Under the pieces are notes generated by a model that saw only the letters and a program-made list of their open reading frames with translations, was not told where the DNA came from and ran no database searches. Below are positions 52,232-62,003 of a stretch of DNA of 64,000 nucleotides, piece by piece (the first letter of the stretch is position 1; the number at the start of each line of letters is the position of its first letter). The translations under genes were made by a program, and so were the position numbers. Location of the stretch: NCBI GenBank assembly GCA_947168065.1, contig CAMVKH010000003.1, positions 62,001 through 126,000 of the forward strand, read 5' to 3'. The stretch comes from an uncultured Bacteroidales bacterium. Its GTDB lineage: Bacteria; Bacteroidota; Bacteroidia; Bacteroidales; UBA932.

Positions 52232-54175
52232 ATGACTGAATTGATTTCTAAGGTTCCGGAAGGACCGCTCGAACTGAAATGGTCGAAGCACAAAGCCGAC
52301 ATCAAAGTCGTGAGTCCTGCCAATAAGCGTAAAATGGAGATCATCGTGATCGGCACCGGTCTCGGTGGCGCTTCCGCAGCCGCCTCGCTGGGTGAGCTGG
52401 GCTACAACGTCAAAGTGTTCTGCATCAGCGACTCCCCGCGCCGCGCCCACTCCATCGCCGCGCAGGGTGGTATCAACGCCGCCAAGAACTACCAGAACGA
52501 CAACGACTCCATCTACCGTCTGTTCTACGACACCATCAAGGGCGGTGACTACCGCAGCCGCGAGGCCAACGTGTACCGTCTGGCCGAAGTGAGCAACAAC
52601 ATCATCGACCAGTGCGTGGCCCAGGGCGTTCCCTTCGCCCGCGACTATGGCGGACTGCTCGACAACCGTTCGTTCGGCGGCGCGCAGGTCTCCCGTACCT
52701 TCTATGCCCGCGGCCAGACCGGCCAGCAGCTCCTCCTCGGTGCCTACGCGGCCCTGAACCGCGCCATCGCCAACGGTCACGTGAAATCATATCCCCGTCA
52801 CGAGATGCTCGACCTGGTGCTCATCAACGGCCAGGCCAAAGGCATCATCGCCCGCAACCTGACCAACGGCAAGATCGAGCGCTTCGGCGCCCACGCCGTG
52901 GTCCTGGCCTCCGGCGGTTATGGCAACACCTACTTCCTGAGCACCAACGCCATGAACTCCAACGGCTCCGCCGCATGGCAGTGCTACAAGAGAGGTGCTT
53001 TCTTCGCCAACCCCTGCTTCGCGCAGATCCACCCGACATGCATTCCGATCCACGGCGACCAGCAGTCCAAGCTGACCCTGATGTCCGAATCGCTGCGTAA
53101 CGACGGCCGAATCTGGGTTCCCAAGAAACTGGAAGACGCCAAGAAACTGCAGGAAGGCAAGATCAAGGGTTCGCAGATTCCCGAAGAAGACCGCGACTAC
53201 TACCTCGAGCGCCGCTACCCTGCCTTCGGCAACCTCGTTCCGCGTGACGTGGCTTCCCGTGCCGCCAAGGAGCGCTGCGACGCCGGCTACGGTGTGAACA
53301 ACACCGGCAAGGCCGTGTTCCTCGACTTCCAGGATGCCTTCAAGCGCCTCGGCCGCGAGGTCGTCGACGCCCGCTACGGCAACCTCTTCGACATGTACAA
53401 GGAAATCACCGACGTCGACCCGCACGAAGAGCCGATGATGATCTATCCGGCCATCCACTACACGATGGGCGGCCTCTGGGTGGACTACAACCTGATGACC
53501 ACCATCCCGGGCCTGTACGCCATCGGCGAAGCCAACTTCTCCGACCACGGCGGCAACCGCCTCGGCGCTTCGGCCCTGATGCAGGGTCTGGCCGACGGCT
53601 ACTTCATCCTGCCGTACACCATCGGCGACTACCTGGCCAGCAAGTTCAAGGAGCCCAAGACCGACACCAACGCCCCCGAATTCGAAGCCGCCGAGAAAGC
53701 CGTCCAGGCCAAAATCGACCGTCTGATGAACATCAAGGGCAAACGCACCGTCGACTCCATCCACAAGGAACTGGGCCACATCATGTGGGAATATGTGGGC
53801 ATGGCCCGCAACAAGGCCGGTCTGGAAAAAGCCATCGGCCTGATCCAGGACCTCAAGAAGGAATTCTGGTCCAACGTTTACGTGGCCGGCGAAACAGGTG
53901 TCTTCAACCAGGAACTTGAAAAAGCCCTCCGCGTGGCCGACTTCCTCGAAATCGGTGAACTGATGGCCCGCGACGCCCTCAACCGCAACGAATCCTGCGG
54001 CGGACACTTCCGCGAGGAAATGCAGACCGAAGAAGGCGAAACCAAACGCGACGACGAGAACTACATGTACGTCTCCGCCTGGGAGTACAAGGGCGACGAT
54101 GTCAAACCCGAACTCCACAAGGAACCGCTCAAGTTCGAATTCGCCCACGTGGCCACCCGTAACTACAAAGACTAA
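52232..54175 (+). CDS. frdA: Fumarate reductase / succinate dehydrogenase flavoprotein subunit
   Basis: 647 residues, the Bacteroidota-type (class B/E-like) subunit. FAD site [39 protein letters not shown] with the FAD-linking His, and the catalytic arginine region [12 protein letters not shown] and [17 protein letters not shown] are all present. It reduces fumarate to succinate on the inner face of the membrane, the last step of the reductive pathway that also uses mdh. The cytochrome b subunit (frdC), normally directly upstream in Bacteroides, is not here: the neighbour is a divergent DUF4251 gene 102 bases away. Confidence 0.95.
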   Translation: MTELISKVPEGPLELKWSKHKADIKVVSPANKRKMEIIVIGTGLGGASAAASLGELGYNVKVFCISDSPRRAHSIAAQGGINAAKNYQNDNDSIYRLFYDTIKGGDYRSREANVYRLAEVSNNIIDQCVAQGVPFARDYGGLLDNRSFGGAQVSRTFYARGQTGQQLLLGAYAALNRAIANGHVKSYPRHEMLDLVLINGQAKGIIARNLTNGKIERFGAHAVVLASGGYGNTYFLSTNAMNSNGSAAWQCYKRGAFFANPCFAQIHPTCIPIHGDQQSKLTLMSESLRNDGRIWVPKKLEDAKKLQEGKIKGSQIPEEDRDYYLERRYPAFGNLVPRDVASRAAKERCDAGYGVNNTGKAVFLDFQDAFKRLGREVVDARYGNLFDMYKEITDVDPHEEPMMIYPAIHYTMGGLWVDYNLMTTIPGLYAIGEANFSDHGGNRLGASALMQGLADGYFILPYTIGDYLASKFKEPKTDTNAPEFEAAEKAVQAKIDRLMNIKGKRTVDSIHKELGHIMWEYVGMARNKAGLEKAIGLIQDLKKEFWSNVYVAGETGVFNQELEKALRVADFLEIGELMARDALNRNESCGGHFREEMQTEEGETKRDDENYMYVSAWEYKGDDVKPELHKEPLKFEFAHVATRNYKD

Positions 54176-54193
54176 TCTTAAGAAAGAAGTGAT

Positions 54194-54979
54194 ATGAATT
54201 TTACGTTAAAAGTCTGGCGTCAGAGAGACGCGAAAAGCAAAGGACACTTTGAGACCTATCAGGTGAAGGACATCTCGGAAGGCACTTCTTTCCTGGAGAT
54301 GATGGACATCCTCAACGAGCAGCTGATCGGCGAAAAGATCGACCCGGTCGCCTTCGATGCAGGTTGTCACGGCAAACAGAGCGGCCCCGTGTCGTTCGAC
54401 CACGACTGCCGCGAAGGTATCTGCGGCGCCTGCTCGCTCTATATCAACGGTCGTGCACACGGCCCGGAAAGCGGCGTTACCACCTGCCAGCTCTATATGC
54501 GCAAATTCAAGGATGGAAGCACCATCACCATCGAGCCCTGGCGCAGCCGCGGCTTCCCGGTGATCAAAGACCTGGTGGTCGACCGTGGTGCTTACGACAA
54601 GATCCTGCAGGCAGGCGGCTTTATCAGCGTGAATACGGGTGGTGTTCCCGATGCCAACGCGATTCCCATTCCGAAGAAAAATGCGGATGAGAGCATGGAC
54701 GCTGCTTCCTGCGTAGGATGCGGCGCTTGCGCGGCAACCTGCAAGAACGGTTCCGCCATGCTGTTCGTCGCAGCGCGCGTCAGCTCGCTCGCCCTGCTCC
54801 CGCAGGGTAAGATCGAGGGTGCCCGCCGTGCCAAGGCCATGGTCGCAAAAATGGACGAACTGGGCTTCGGCGCCTGCACCAACACCCGTGCCTGCGAGAT
54901 GGAATGCCCGAAACATATTACGGTGAGCCACATCGCCCGCCTGAACCGGGAATTCCTCAAGGCGAAGTTCAAAGACTAG
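54194..54979 (+). CDS. frdB: Fumarate reductase / succinate dehydrogenase iron-sulfur subunit
   Basis: 261 residues. The 2Fe-2S ligands are in [16 protein letters not shown] with CQLYM, the 4Fe-4S ligands in [14 protein letters not shown] and the 3Fe-4S region in [15 protein letters not shown]. It wires FrdA to the quinol-oxidising cytochrome b. Eighteen bases after frdA, hence one unit. The gene is followed by a terminator that lies inside a candidate replication origin. Confidence 0.95.
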   Translation: MNFTLKVWRQRDAKSKGHFETYQVKDISEGTSFLEMMDILNEQLIGEKIDPVAFDAGCHGKQSGPVSFDHDCREGICGACSLYINGRAHGPESGVTTCQLYMRKFKDGSTITIEPWRSRGFPVIKDLVVDRGAYDKILQAGGFISVNTGGVPDANAIPIPKKNADESMDAASCVGCGACAATCKNGSAMLFVAARVSSLALLPQGKIEGARRAKAMVAKMDELGFGACTNTRACEMECPKHITVSHIARLNREFLKAKFKD

Positions 54980-55111
54980 TTGAAAACGGCGCGCTCTTGT
55001 TGAAAAATATTCCGACTGTTGATAAGCATCCGTTTATTCCGATCTTATCCTTCGCTTTTCAACAATCCGCCTTTCAACAGTCCGTCTTCGGATGACTTAT
55101 CCACAAAACGG

Positions 55112-55150
55112 CACCCATTTCGGCCGAGGCTTGAAATGGGTGTTTGTTTT
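55112..55150 (+). terminator. Terminator of frdAB
   Basis: CACCCATTTC and GAAATGGGTG form a ten-base stem with an 11-base loop, followed by TTTGTTTT. Confidence 0.85.
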
Positions 55151-55250
55151 CTGTTGAAATCTTCCTTGATAACTTGTCGCGGATGTTTTTTCAACAAAAT
55201 CAACAGGCTAAGAAATACCGGGAAAAACGTTTTTTAAATTGATTATTTAT

Positions 55251-55258
55251 TAATTTTG
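55251..55258 (+). promoter_or_regulatory. -7 element of the ruvB operon
   Basis: TAATTTTG, 24 bases before the ruvB start. Confidence 0.55.
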
Positions 55259-55282
55259 TGTTGTTGACAAAGTTTGTGAAGG

Positions 55283-56305
55283 ATGGCTGACGCATTCAAT
55301 CCCCGTACGGAACAAAGCTACAAGGAAAGCGATTTCGACAAGGTGATCCGGCCGCAGCGTTTTGAAGAGTTCTCCGGGCAGGACAAGGTGCTCGAGAATC
55401 TCAAGATCTTTGTCAAGGCTGCGATGCTGCGTGGCGAGGCCCTCGACCACGTGCTCTTTCACGGCCCTCCCGGTCTGGGAAAAACCACGCTGGCGCATAT
55501 CGTCGCTTCGGAACTCGGTGTGAATCTGAAAATTACATCCGGTCCTATTCTCGACAAACCTGGCGACCTGGCCGGTCTGCTGACTTCCCTGGAAGAGGGG
55601 GATGTCCTTTTTATCGATGAAATCCATCGCCTGAGTCCTGTCGTGGAGGAGTATCTGTATTCCGCGATGGAGGACTATCGCATCGATATCATGATCGATA
55701 AAGGACCTGGCGCCCGCAGCGTGCAGATTTCTCTAAATCCTTTCACCTTGATTGGCGCTACGACGCGAAGCGGCTTGCTCACTTCGCCGCTCCGTGCCCG
55801 CTTCGGCATCCAGTGCCATTTGGAGTATTACGACGCCAGCGTGCTTTTCAACATCATCCGCCGCAGCGCCGGTATCCTGGATATCGAGATTGAAGATGAA
55901 GCTGCGCGCGAAATCGCGCTTCGCAGCCGCGGTACGCCGCGTATCGCCAATTCCCTGCTGCGCCGTGTCCGTGACTTCGCACAAGTGCGGGGTAACGGTG
56001 TCATTGATTTGGAAATCACGCGTTTCGCGCTCAATGCCCTGAACATCGATACGCGTGGTCTCGATGCCATCGACAATAAAATACTGCTGACCATCATCGA
56101 AAAGTTCGGCGGCGGTCCGGTCGGCGCCGGAACCATTGCCACAGCCATCAGTGAAGATGTAGGTACGCTGGAAGAAGTATATGAACCTTTCCTGATCAAG
56201 GAAGGATTCCTTACGCGCACACCGCGCGGTCGCGTCGTCACAGACCTGGCCTATCGTCACCTTGGAAAAACAAATCTGTCCTATGAAAAAGATCTTTTCT
56301 CTTAG
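55283..56305 (+). CDS. ruvB: Holliday junction helicase motor subunit RuvB
   Basis: 340 residues. AAA+ motifs: Walker [12 protein letters not shown] (about residue 60), Walker [12 protein letters not shown], sensor 1 [11 protein letters not shown], arginine finger region SPLRARFG, and a C-terminal winged helix ([24 protein letters not shown], landmarks GGGPVG and EDVGTLE). It drives branch migration with RuvA (30 kb) and RuvC. First gene of ruvB / Ntn hydrolase / mfd, with overlaps of 23 and 4 bases, so recombination and repair genes are co-expressed. Confidence 0.97.
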   Translation: MADAFNPRTEQSYKESDFDKVIRPQRFEEFSGQDKVLENLKIFVKAAMLRGEALDHVLFHGPPGLGKTTLAHIVASELGVNLKITSGPILDKPGDLAGLLTSLEEGDVLFIDEIHRLSPVVEEYLYSAMEDYRIDIMIDKGPGARSVQISLNPFTLIGATTRSGLLTSPLRARFGIQCHLEYYDASVLFNIIRRSAGILDIEIEDEAAREIALRSRGTPRIANSLLRRVRDFAQVRGNGVIDLEITRFALNALNIDTRGLDAIDNKILLTIIEKFGGGPVGAGTIATAISEDVGTLEEVYEPFLIKEGFLTRTPRGRVVTDLAYRHLGKTNLSYEKDLFS

Positions 56306-57476
56306 CCTCGTACTGGCACTTGCCCTTTTGAGCACTTTCCCCACGGATGCCTGCACTTCTGCTATATTTACTGGAAAAGCAACGCCCGACGGTCGTCCGT
56401 TACTCTGGAAACATCGTGATACAGGTGAGTTGAACAACCGCATCGAATTCTTCCCTTCCGGCAACGGCCGCAAATACGGTTTCCTCGGACTGGTCAACAG
56501 CCCGGTGCAGGATGGAGAAGTCTGGTATGGTACCAATGAAGTCGGTTTTTCCATCATGAATACGGCTTCTTACAATCTGCAGAGTGAAAATGCGGATTTC
56601 GAAGACCAGGAAGGTGTCGTGATGTATCAGGCACTGGGTTCCTGCAAGACCCTGCAGGACTTCGAAAAGATGCTCGACAAGATGAAAAAGCCCCGTGGCG
56701 TTGAGGCCAACTTCGGTGTCATCGACGCGGAAGGTGGCGCTGCCTATTATGAAGTCAACAATACGGAGTGGCGTAAAATCGATGTCAACGATCCGAAGAT
56801 TGCGCCGGAAGGCTTTTTGATTTACACGAATCACTCTTATACGGGCCGCAAAGACAAAGGTATGGGCTATGTGCGCTATAACACGGCCAATGAAATCTTC
56901 CACAAAGCCTGGATCCGTGGTGTGAACGTGACGCCGCAGTGGATTTTCAACAATCTTTCGCGCAGCTACTACAACTCCCTGCTGGGCATCGACCTGAACC
57001 AGAATCCGGAACTTGCGCCGGACGGTTGGTTTGTGGACCAGGATTTCATTCCGCGCCGCAGCACGAGTGCCTCGATCGTGGTCAAGGGTGTGCGCAAAGG
57101 AGAGAATCCGAACCTGACGGTGATGTGGACGGTGCTGGGTTATCCGCCGTGCGGTATCGCCATTCCGCTGTTCGTCGCGGCTGGAAAGGATCAGCCGGCT
57201 TATATGCTTAAATCGGATGGTTACGACAACTGCGTGATGTGCGACGAAACCCTGGCACGCCGTGCCAGCATTTTCCCGCTTTCCCGTGGCAACGGCCGCA
57301 ACTATTTCAACGTAGGGATGGCCCAGTACTTCATGCACATGCTTTTCCCACTGGAAGACAATAACTTCATGGTGACGGAAAAGATGATGGAGGAGCAGTA
57401 CAAGAAAGGATCGATCGACAAGGCTGTCATCATCAAGCTCTACGGTGATATCCAGGCGACGGTTCCCCAGATATGA
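56283..57476 (+). CDS. Secreted Ntn hydrolase (acyltransferase/amidase-like)
   Basis: 397 residues with a signal peptide ending TDA; directly after it [23 protein letters not shown] puts the probable nucleophile at Cys24. [33 protein letters not shown] and IYTNHSY are typical of the C45/choloylglycine-hydrolase-like Ntn group (acyl-CoA:6-aminopenicillanate acyltransferase-like). The substrate could be an N-acyl amino acid or a bile-salt-like amide; nothing here decides it. The start is inside ruvB (23 bases), chosen because it gives the signal peptide; the mfd ATG overlaps its stop (ATGA). Confidence 0.75.
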   Translation: MKKIFSLSLVLALALLSTFPTDACTSAIFTGKATPDGRPLLWKHRDTGELNNRIEFFPSGNGRKYGFLGLVNSPVQDGEVWYGTNEVGFSIMNTASYNLQSENADFEDQEGVVMYQALGSCKTLQDFEKMLDKMKKPRGVEANFGVIDAEGGAAYYEVNNTEWRKIDVNDPKIAPEGFLIYTNHSYTGRKDKGMGYVRYNTANEIFHKAWIRGVNVTPQWIFNNLSRSYYNSLLGIDLNQNPELAPDGWFVDQDFIPRRSTSASIVVKGVRKGENPNLTVMWTVLGYPPCGIAIPLFVAAGKDQPAYMLKSDGYDNCVMCDETLARRASIFPLSRGNGRNYFNVGMAQYFMHMLFPLEDNNFMVTEKMMEEQYKKGSIDKAVIIKLYGDIQATVPQI

Positions 57477-60400
57477 TCATTTCTTCCCAAGCCGTTTACA
57501 TAGCCAATGCGGTGAAGCGCGCCCCAACCGGTGCGCTTCACGTCGTGATTGCCGACACCAAGAAGCAGGCCTATTACCTGGCCTCCGACCTCGACAATTT
57601 CTTCCTGCAGGACAATCTGTTCTATTTTCCGACCACCACGGAAAAATCGGAATACAAACAGAACACCGCCCTCCTGCAACGAACCGCAGCCCTTTCCGCC
57701 ATCACCCGCTGGACCGAGATTCCCGAATCTACTTCCGTCATTCCCGGCTTGACCGGGAATCTCAACGGCAGTTACGAAATCACCCCGCAACTCTATAAAA
57801 AAGAGCTCGTTCCATCGACCCTCGTCGTCACTTATACCGAAGCGGTGCAGGAGCGCGTGCTGCGTTCCAAAAAGATCAGGGATTCGATCCTTACGCTGCG
57901 AAAGGGTGAATCGCTGTCCCACGCTGTGATCAGCGACGTGCTCTTCGAGGAAGGGTTCCGGAAAGTGGATTTCGTGACGCAGCCGGGAGAGTTTGCGCTG
58001 CGTGGGAGTCTGGTGGATATCTATTCCTTTGCGGACGAGAAGCCGCTCCGTATCGATTTCTTCGGCGATGAGATAGAGACGATCCGGCACTTCAATCCGG
58101 ACAATCAGCTTTCGATGGGTGAAGCGCTCCGGGAAGTATCGATCTATCCGAATCTCGACAGTATCGGACAGGATGCGGAATATGTGGGCTTTATGGATGT
58201 GCTTCCGAAAGGCACGCAGATTTGGGACCTGCGCAAGGATATCCTGGAGAAAGAAGAAGGGAACATCTTGCCGCAGCCGGCTTTCGCCAAGAATTTCGAA
58301 CTGCTCGCCGATGACATCGTCAAGAAGCAGATAGAGGGCTATACCGTCACGATCCTTTCGCCCAATGAGAGCCAGACGCGCCGTCTGAAAGAGATCCTGC
58401 GCAATGTCAAGCCGCTCTTCCTGCCGCTTTCCCTCCACGAAGGGTATATCGACAAAGCCTCGAGGAATTGCTATTATACAGACCATCAGATCTTTGAGCG
58501 CTATCATAAACTGAGCATCCGGCGCCAGGTGGAAAAGGCCGAGCAGATGACCATCAGCGACCTGAATGCGCTGCGCATGGGCGATTATGTGGTGCATATC
58601 GACCACGGCGTCGGGCAATACGGCGGTCTGGTGAAAACCCACGTGGGCGGCCGGACGCAAGAAGCGGTCAAACTCATCTACAAGGACGGCGACGTGGTGT
58701 TCGTCTCCATCCATTCGCTCCATCGCATCTCGAAATTCAAGTCGCGCGACGGCGAGCCGCCCAAGATCTACAAACTCGGCAGCAAGGCCTGGGAGAATCT
58801 CAAGCGCTCCACTAAGTCGAAGGTCAAGGATATCGCCGAAGACCTGATCAAGTTGTACAGTGAACGGCAGCAGGCGCGCGGATTCGCGTTCTCGAATGAT
58901 ACGTTCATGCAGCAGGAACTCGAATCCTCGTTCATGTTCGAGGATACACCCGACCAGGCCGCCGCAACCGAGGCCGTGAAGGCCGATATGGAGAGTCTGC
59001 ACCCCATGGACCGCCTGGTCTGCGGCGATGTGGGCTTCGGTAAGACCGAAGTAGCCATCCGTGCCGCTTTCAAAGCCGTGTGCGACAGCAAGCAAGTGGC
59101 TGTGCTGGTTCCTACCACGATTCTCGCGTTGCAGCACTACCAGACTTTTCAGGCCCGTCTCAAAGATTTTCCGGTTCGGGTCGATTACATCAGCCGTCTG
59201 CGCACTGCCAAGGAAATCAAACAGATCGGCGAAGATATCGCCAGCGGACGGACCGATATCCTGATCGGAACGCATCGGATTTTGAACAGCAGCCTGAAAT
59301 TCAAGGATTTGGGTTTGCTCGTCATCGACGAGGAACAGAAGTTCGGCGTCACGGCCAAGGAAAAGATCCGTCAGATGAAGACCTCGGTCGATACGTTGAC
59401 CCTCACCGCCACGCCGATTCCGCGCACGTTGCAGTTCTCCCTGCTGGGTGCGCGCGACCTCTCGATCATCAATACCCCGCCGCCCAACCGTATCCCCGTC
59501 ACCACGGAAGTCATCCGTTTCGACGAAGAGTACCTGGCCGATATCATCACCCGAGAAATCGAGCGCGGCGGACAGGTGTATTTCGTGCACAACAGGGTCG
59601 ATGACATCTTCGCGGTACGCGATACCCTGCACCGCATCTGTCCGAAGGCGGAAATCTGTGTGGCGCACGGCCAGATGGAAGCCAAGGAACTGGAATCCAA
59701 GATCCTGCAGTTCATCAACGGGGACTATGACATCCTGCTTTCCACGACCATCATCGAAAACGGCATCGACATTCCGAATGCCAACACGATGATCGTGGAC
59801 CGGGCGCAGCGTTTCGGTCTGAGCGACCTGCACCAGCTTCGCGGACGCGTGGGCCGCAGCAATGTCAAGGCCTACTGCTACTTGATCGTACCGGAAGAGG
59901 AGCGGCTTACCGACGATGCGCGTCGCCGCATTCGCGCTCTCGAAGCTTTCAGCGACCTTGGGAGCGGCTTCAACATCGCGATGCAGGACCTCGACATCCG
60001 GGGTGCCGGCAATCTGCTGGGCGCCGAACAGTCGGGTTTCATGGCCGAAATGGGTTTCGAGACGTATATGCGCATCCTCAAGGAAGCCATGAACGAGCTG
60101 GCCCTCACCCGCACGGACGATGCCGAAGCGATACCGAACCTTACGTACGAATTGGATACCCAGGTCGATACCGACCTCGAAATGATGATTCCCGATTCGT
60201 ATGTCAACGTGCCTTCCGAAAAGATCCGGCTCTACAAGGAACTCGACGGTATCAAATCGGAAGACCTGCTCAAGCGCTTCACGGCTAACCTGGCCGACCG
60301 TTTCGGATCGCCGATTCCCACGCCGGTGCTCGAACTGATCGACGTCGTGCGCCTGAGAATGATGGCCAGCAAGATGGGTATCGAACGCATCGTGCTGAAA

Positions 60401-60604
60401 AACAACGTGATGCTGGCTTATTTCATCGCCGACCGCAACCATCCTTTCTTCCAGTCGGCCGCCTTCGACGCCATCCTGCAGCAGATGGCTGCCCGGCGCG
60501 CCGGTATCAGTTTGTTGGAAAACAACGGGAAACTCTACTTCAAGGTACCCGATATCCGCTCGGTGAAGGCTGCCGCTCAGGTTCTCGTGCCCTTTTTGGT
60601 ATAA
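57473..60604 (+). CDS. mfd: Transcription-repair coupling factor Mfd
   Basis: 1043 residues, about 100 fewer than in E. coli; the UvrB-like N-terminal module is reduced. The RNA-polymerase-binding domain (LRMGDYVVHIDHGVGQYGG) is near 370; the translocase has Walker A GDVGFGKTEVA (about 520), DEEQ box VIDEEQKFG, TATPIPRTL, and the TRG region with RGRVGRSNVKAYCYLIV; a C-terminal D7 domain closes it. It removes stalled polymerase and recruits UvrA. Residues of about 82-97 (SVIPGLTGNLNG) come from a small palindromic repeat in the gene. Confidence 0.95.
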   Translation: MIISSQAVYIANAVKRAPTGALHVVIADTKKQAYYLASDLDNFFLQDNLFYFPTTTEKSEYKQNTALLQRTAALSAITRWTEIPESTSVIPGLTGNLNGSYEITPQLYKKELVPSTLVVTYTEAVQERVLRSKKIRDSILTLRKGESLSHAVISDVLFEEGFRKVDFVTQPGEFALRGSLVDIYSFADEKPLRIDFFGDEIETIRHFNPDNQLSMGEALREVSIYPNLDSIGQDAEYVGFMDVLPKGTQIWDLRKDILEKEEGNILPQPAFAKNFELLADDIVKKQIEGYTVTILSPNESQTRRLKEILRNVKPLFLPLSLHEGYIDKASRNCYYTDHQIFERYHKLSIRRQVEKAEQMTISDLNALRMGDYVVHIDHGVGQYGGLVKTHVGGRTQEAVKLIYKDGDVVFVSIHSLHRISKFKSRDGEPPKIYKLGSKAWENLKRSTKSKVKDIAEDLIKLYSERQQARGFAFSNDTFMQQELESSFMFEDTPDQAAATEAVKADMESLHPMDRLVCGDVGFGKTEVAIRAAFKAVCDSKQVAVLVPTTILALQHYQTFQARLKDFPVRVDYISRLRTAKEIKQIGEDIASGRTDILIGTHRILNSSLKFKDLGLLVIDEEQKFGVTAKEKIRQMKTSVDTLTLTATPIPRTLQFSLLGARDLSIINTPPPNRIPVTTEVIRFDEEYLADIITREIERGGQVYFVHNRVDDIFAVRDTLHRICPKAEICVAHGQMEAKELESKILQFINGDYDILLSTTIIENGIDIPNANTMIVDRAQRFGLSDLHQLRGRVGRSNVKAYCYLIVPEEERLTDDARRRIRALEAFSDLGSGFNIAMQDLDIRGAGNLLGAEQSGFMAEMGFETYMRILKEAMNELALTRTDDAEAIPNLTYELDTQVDTDLEMMIPDSYVNVPSEKIRLYKELDGIKSEDLLKRFTANLADRFGSPIPTPVLELIDVVRLRMMASKMGIERIVLKNNVMLAYFIADRNHPFFQSAAFDAILQQMAARRAGISLLENNGKLYFKVPDIRSVKAAAQVLVPFLV
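57716..57763. repeat. Small palindromic repeat inside mfd
   Basis: GAGATTCCCG (57716-57725) is the complement of CGGGAATCTC (57754-57763), and between them GTCATTCCCGGCTTGACCGG (57737-57756) contains a second palindrome, ATTCCC-9-GGGAAT. This resembles widely scattered ATTCCC...GGGAAT repeats that encode IPGLTGNL when inserted in genes. The frame is kept. Confidence 0.75.
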
Positions 60605-60618
60605 TGTTTGATTTTTAT

Positions 60619-60626
60619 TACATTTG
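60619..60626 (+). promoter_or_regulatory. -7 element of the barrel / TPR / lptC unit
   Basis: TACATTTG lies downstream of the first in-frame ATG (60604), which excludes that ATG as start and supports GTG at 60655. Confidence 0.6.
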
Positions 60627-60654
60627 CAGTTCACACGCGAAAGCAAACGCAAAG

Positions 60655-61971
60655 GTGAGAAAGATTCAGACATTGTTGGTCGCGCTCGGCCTCCTGCTTC
60701 TGGCCCCGGTTCAGAACGTCCTGGCACAGGACGACGATCCGCTGGCCGGCAGCGCCTATTCGCCCTACTCCCTTTTCGGATTCGGCGACATGCTGCGCCT
60801 GGGCACCTCCTACAACCAGTCGATGGGCGGCATCGGCATCGCCGACCGCAACGTACGTTACATCAACATCCTGAACCCCGCCGCCGTCACGGCGCGCGAG
60901 CAGAAGTCCTTCATGATGGACTTCGGGCTGGAGAACCGCAACACGCTCTATCAGAGCGGCACCGCCCGTTCCGCCAACAACACCTTCAACATGCACCACA
61001 TCGTGGCGACCTTTCCCATCGCCACGCATTCGGCCTTCAAGGTGGGCGTGATGCCCATCAGCAGCGTGGCGTATGACTTCCAGTCCAAAGAGAATTCCGA
61101 CGCACTCCTCTCCGAGGTGGGCGACATCAAGTACGAGCGCACAGGACGTGGCGGCATCTACCAGGCCTTCCTGGGCGCCGGCGTGACGCTGTGGCACCGC
61201 TTGAGCCTGGGTGCGGAAGCCCAGTACTATTTCGGCAAGATCAACCGCGGCAGCAACGCCGACTTCCTGAGCAGCGCCTCGTACCGCACGCTCCTCACCG
61301 GCTGGGACTACAACATCAGCTGTTTTGGCGGAAAGGTGGGTCTGCAGTACACGCAGCCCCTGACCAACGCGCTGAGCGCCGTGGTGGGCGTCACCTATGA
61401 CATCGCCACGCCCCTGCGCGGGCACGAGACGCGCTACGCGATCGGCGAAGGCAGCTCCAAAAAAGACACAGTGGTTTTCAACAAGAAATCGCTCTCGGAC
61501 TACCGCATCCCCGCCGAACTGGGCGCCGGCATCACGCTGCGCTACGCCGACCAGTGGATGGTCGGTTTCGACTACACGCGCCAGGACTGGAGAGGCATCG
61601 ACTTTGGCGGCTATCCGGGCGTCGATTTCACGACAGGTGTCGCGCAGAACTTCCGCGCCGGCTTGGAATTCACCCCCAACCGCTACGATGTCCGCAGCGG
61701 CTTCGGCCATTTCCTGCGTCGTCTCACCTACCGGGGCGGTGCCTACCGGGAAAGATCCTACCTGATGCTGAGCGGCGTACCCGTGGCTTCAACAGGCGTG
61801 ACGTTGGGTGTCGGCATCCCCGTTTTCCGCTATTACAACAGTATCAATTTCGGTGTGGAATTCGGCCAGCGGGGCACCCTGAAGGGCAATCAGATCCGGG
61901 AAAGGTATTTTTTATTCAACATTTCCTTCAATTTGCACGATATTTGGTTCATCAAGCCATTGTATAACTAA
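60655..61971 (+). CDS. Outer-membrane beta-barrel protein
   Basis: 438 residues from a GTG start that follows the promoter; the signal peptide is VRKIQTLLVALGLLLLAPV to LAQ. The mature part alternates amphipathic strands and turns and ends in HDIWFIKPLYN, consistent with a C-terminal strand. SPYSLFGFGDM, SMGGIGIADRN and NPAAVTAREQKSF resemble FadL/OmpP1-type or PorV-like barrels in Bacteroidota, but the family is not certain. It begins a block (barrel / TPR / lptC) that is conserved in many Bacteroidales, suggesting a role in envelope building. Confidence 0.8.
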   Translation: MRKIQTLLVALGLLLLAPVQNVLAQDDDPLAGSAYSPYSLFGFGDMLRLGTSYNQSMGGIGIADRNVRYINILNPAAVTAREQKSFMMDFGLENRNTLYQSGTARSANNTFNMHHIVATFPIATHSAFKVGVMPISSVAYDFQSKENSDALLSEVGDIKYERTGRGGIYQAFLGAGVTLWHRLSLGAEAQYYFGKINRGSNADFLSSASYRTLLTGWDYNISCFGGKVGLQYTQPLTNALSAVVGVTYDIATPLRGHETRYAIGEGSSKKDTVVFNKKSLSDYRIPAELGAGITLRYADQWMVGFDYTRQDWRGIDFGGYPGVDFTTGVAQNFRAGLEFTPNRYDVRSGFGHFLRRLTYRGGAYRERSYLMLSGVPVASTGVTLGVGIPVFRYYNSINFGVEFGQRGTLKGNQIRERYFLFNISFNLHDIWFIKPLYN

Positions 61972-62003
61972 ACGCTAAACGGACAACTCAACAAAGCACG
62001 AAT

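Larger units (their letters stand above)
54980..55282. other. Candidate replication origin (DnaA-box-like cluster plus AT-rich stretch)
   Basis: This 303-base gap contains a consensus DnaA box TTATCCACA (55097-55105), TTATCAACA on the minus strand (55017-55025), and TTTTCAACA three times (54998-55006 minus, 55056-55064 plus, 55188-55196 plus), with near matches at 55071-55079 and 55152-55160. An AT-rich run (about 55229-55258) follows. Genes to the left run mostly on the minus strand and all to the right on the plus strand. The frdB terminator and the ruvB promoter are also here. Confidence 0.5.

Noticed and set aside
52787-54148. 453-codon minus-strand frame opposite frdA
   Set aside because: Antisense shadow; frdA has all flavoprotein motifs on the plus strand.
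57440-60727. A 1095-codon open frame on the minus strand opposite mfd
   Set aside because: It is the antisense shadow of mfd, made possible by GC-rich codon use; its translation has no recognisable domain, while mfd is complete on the other strand.
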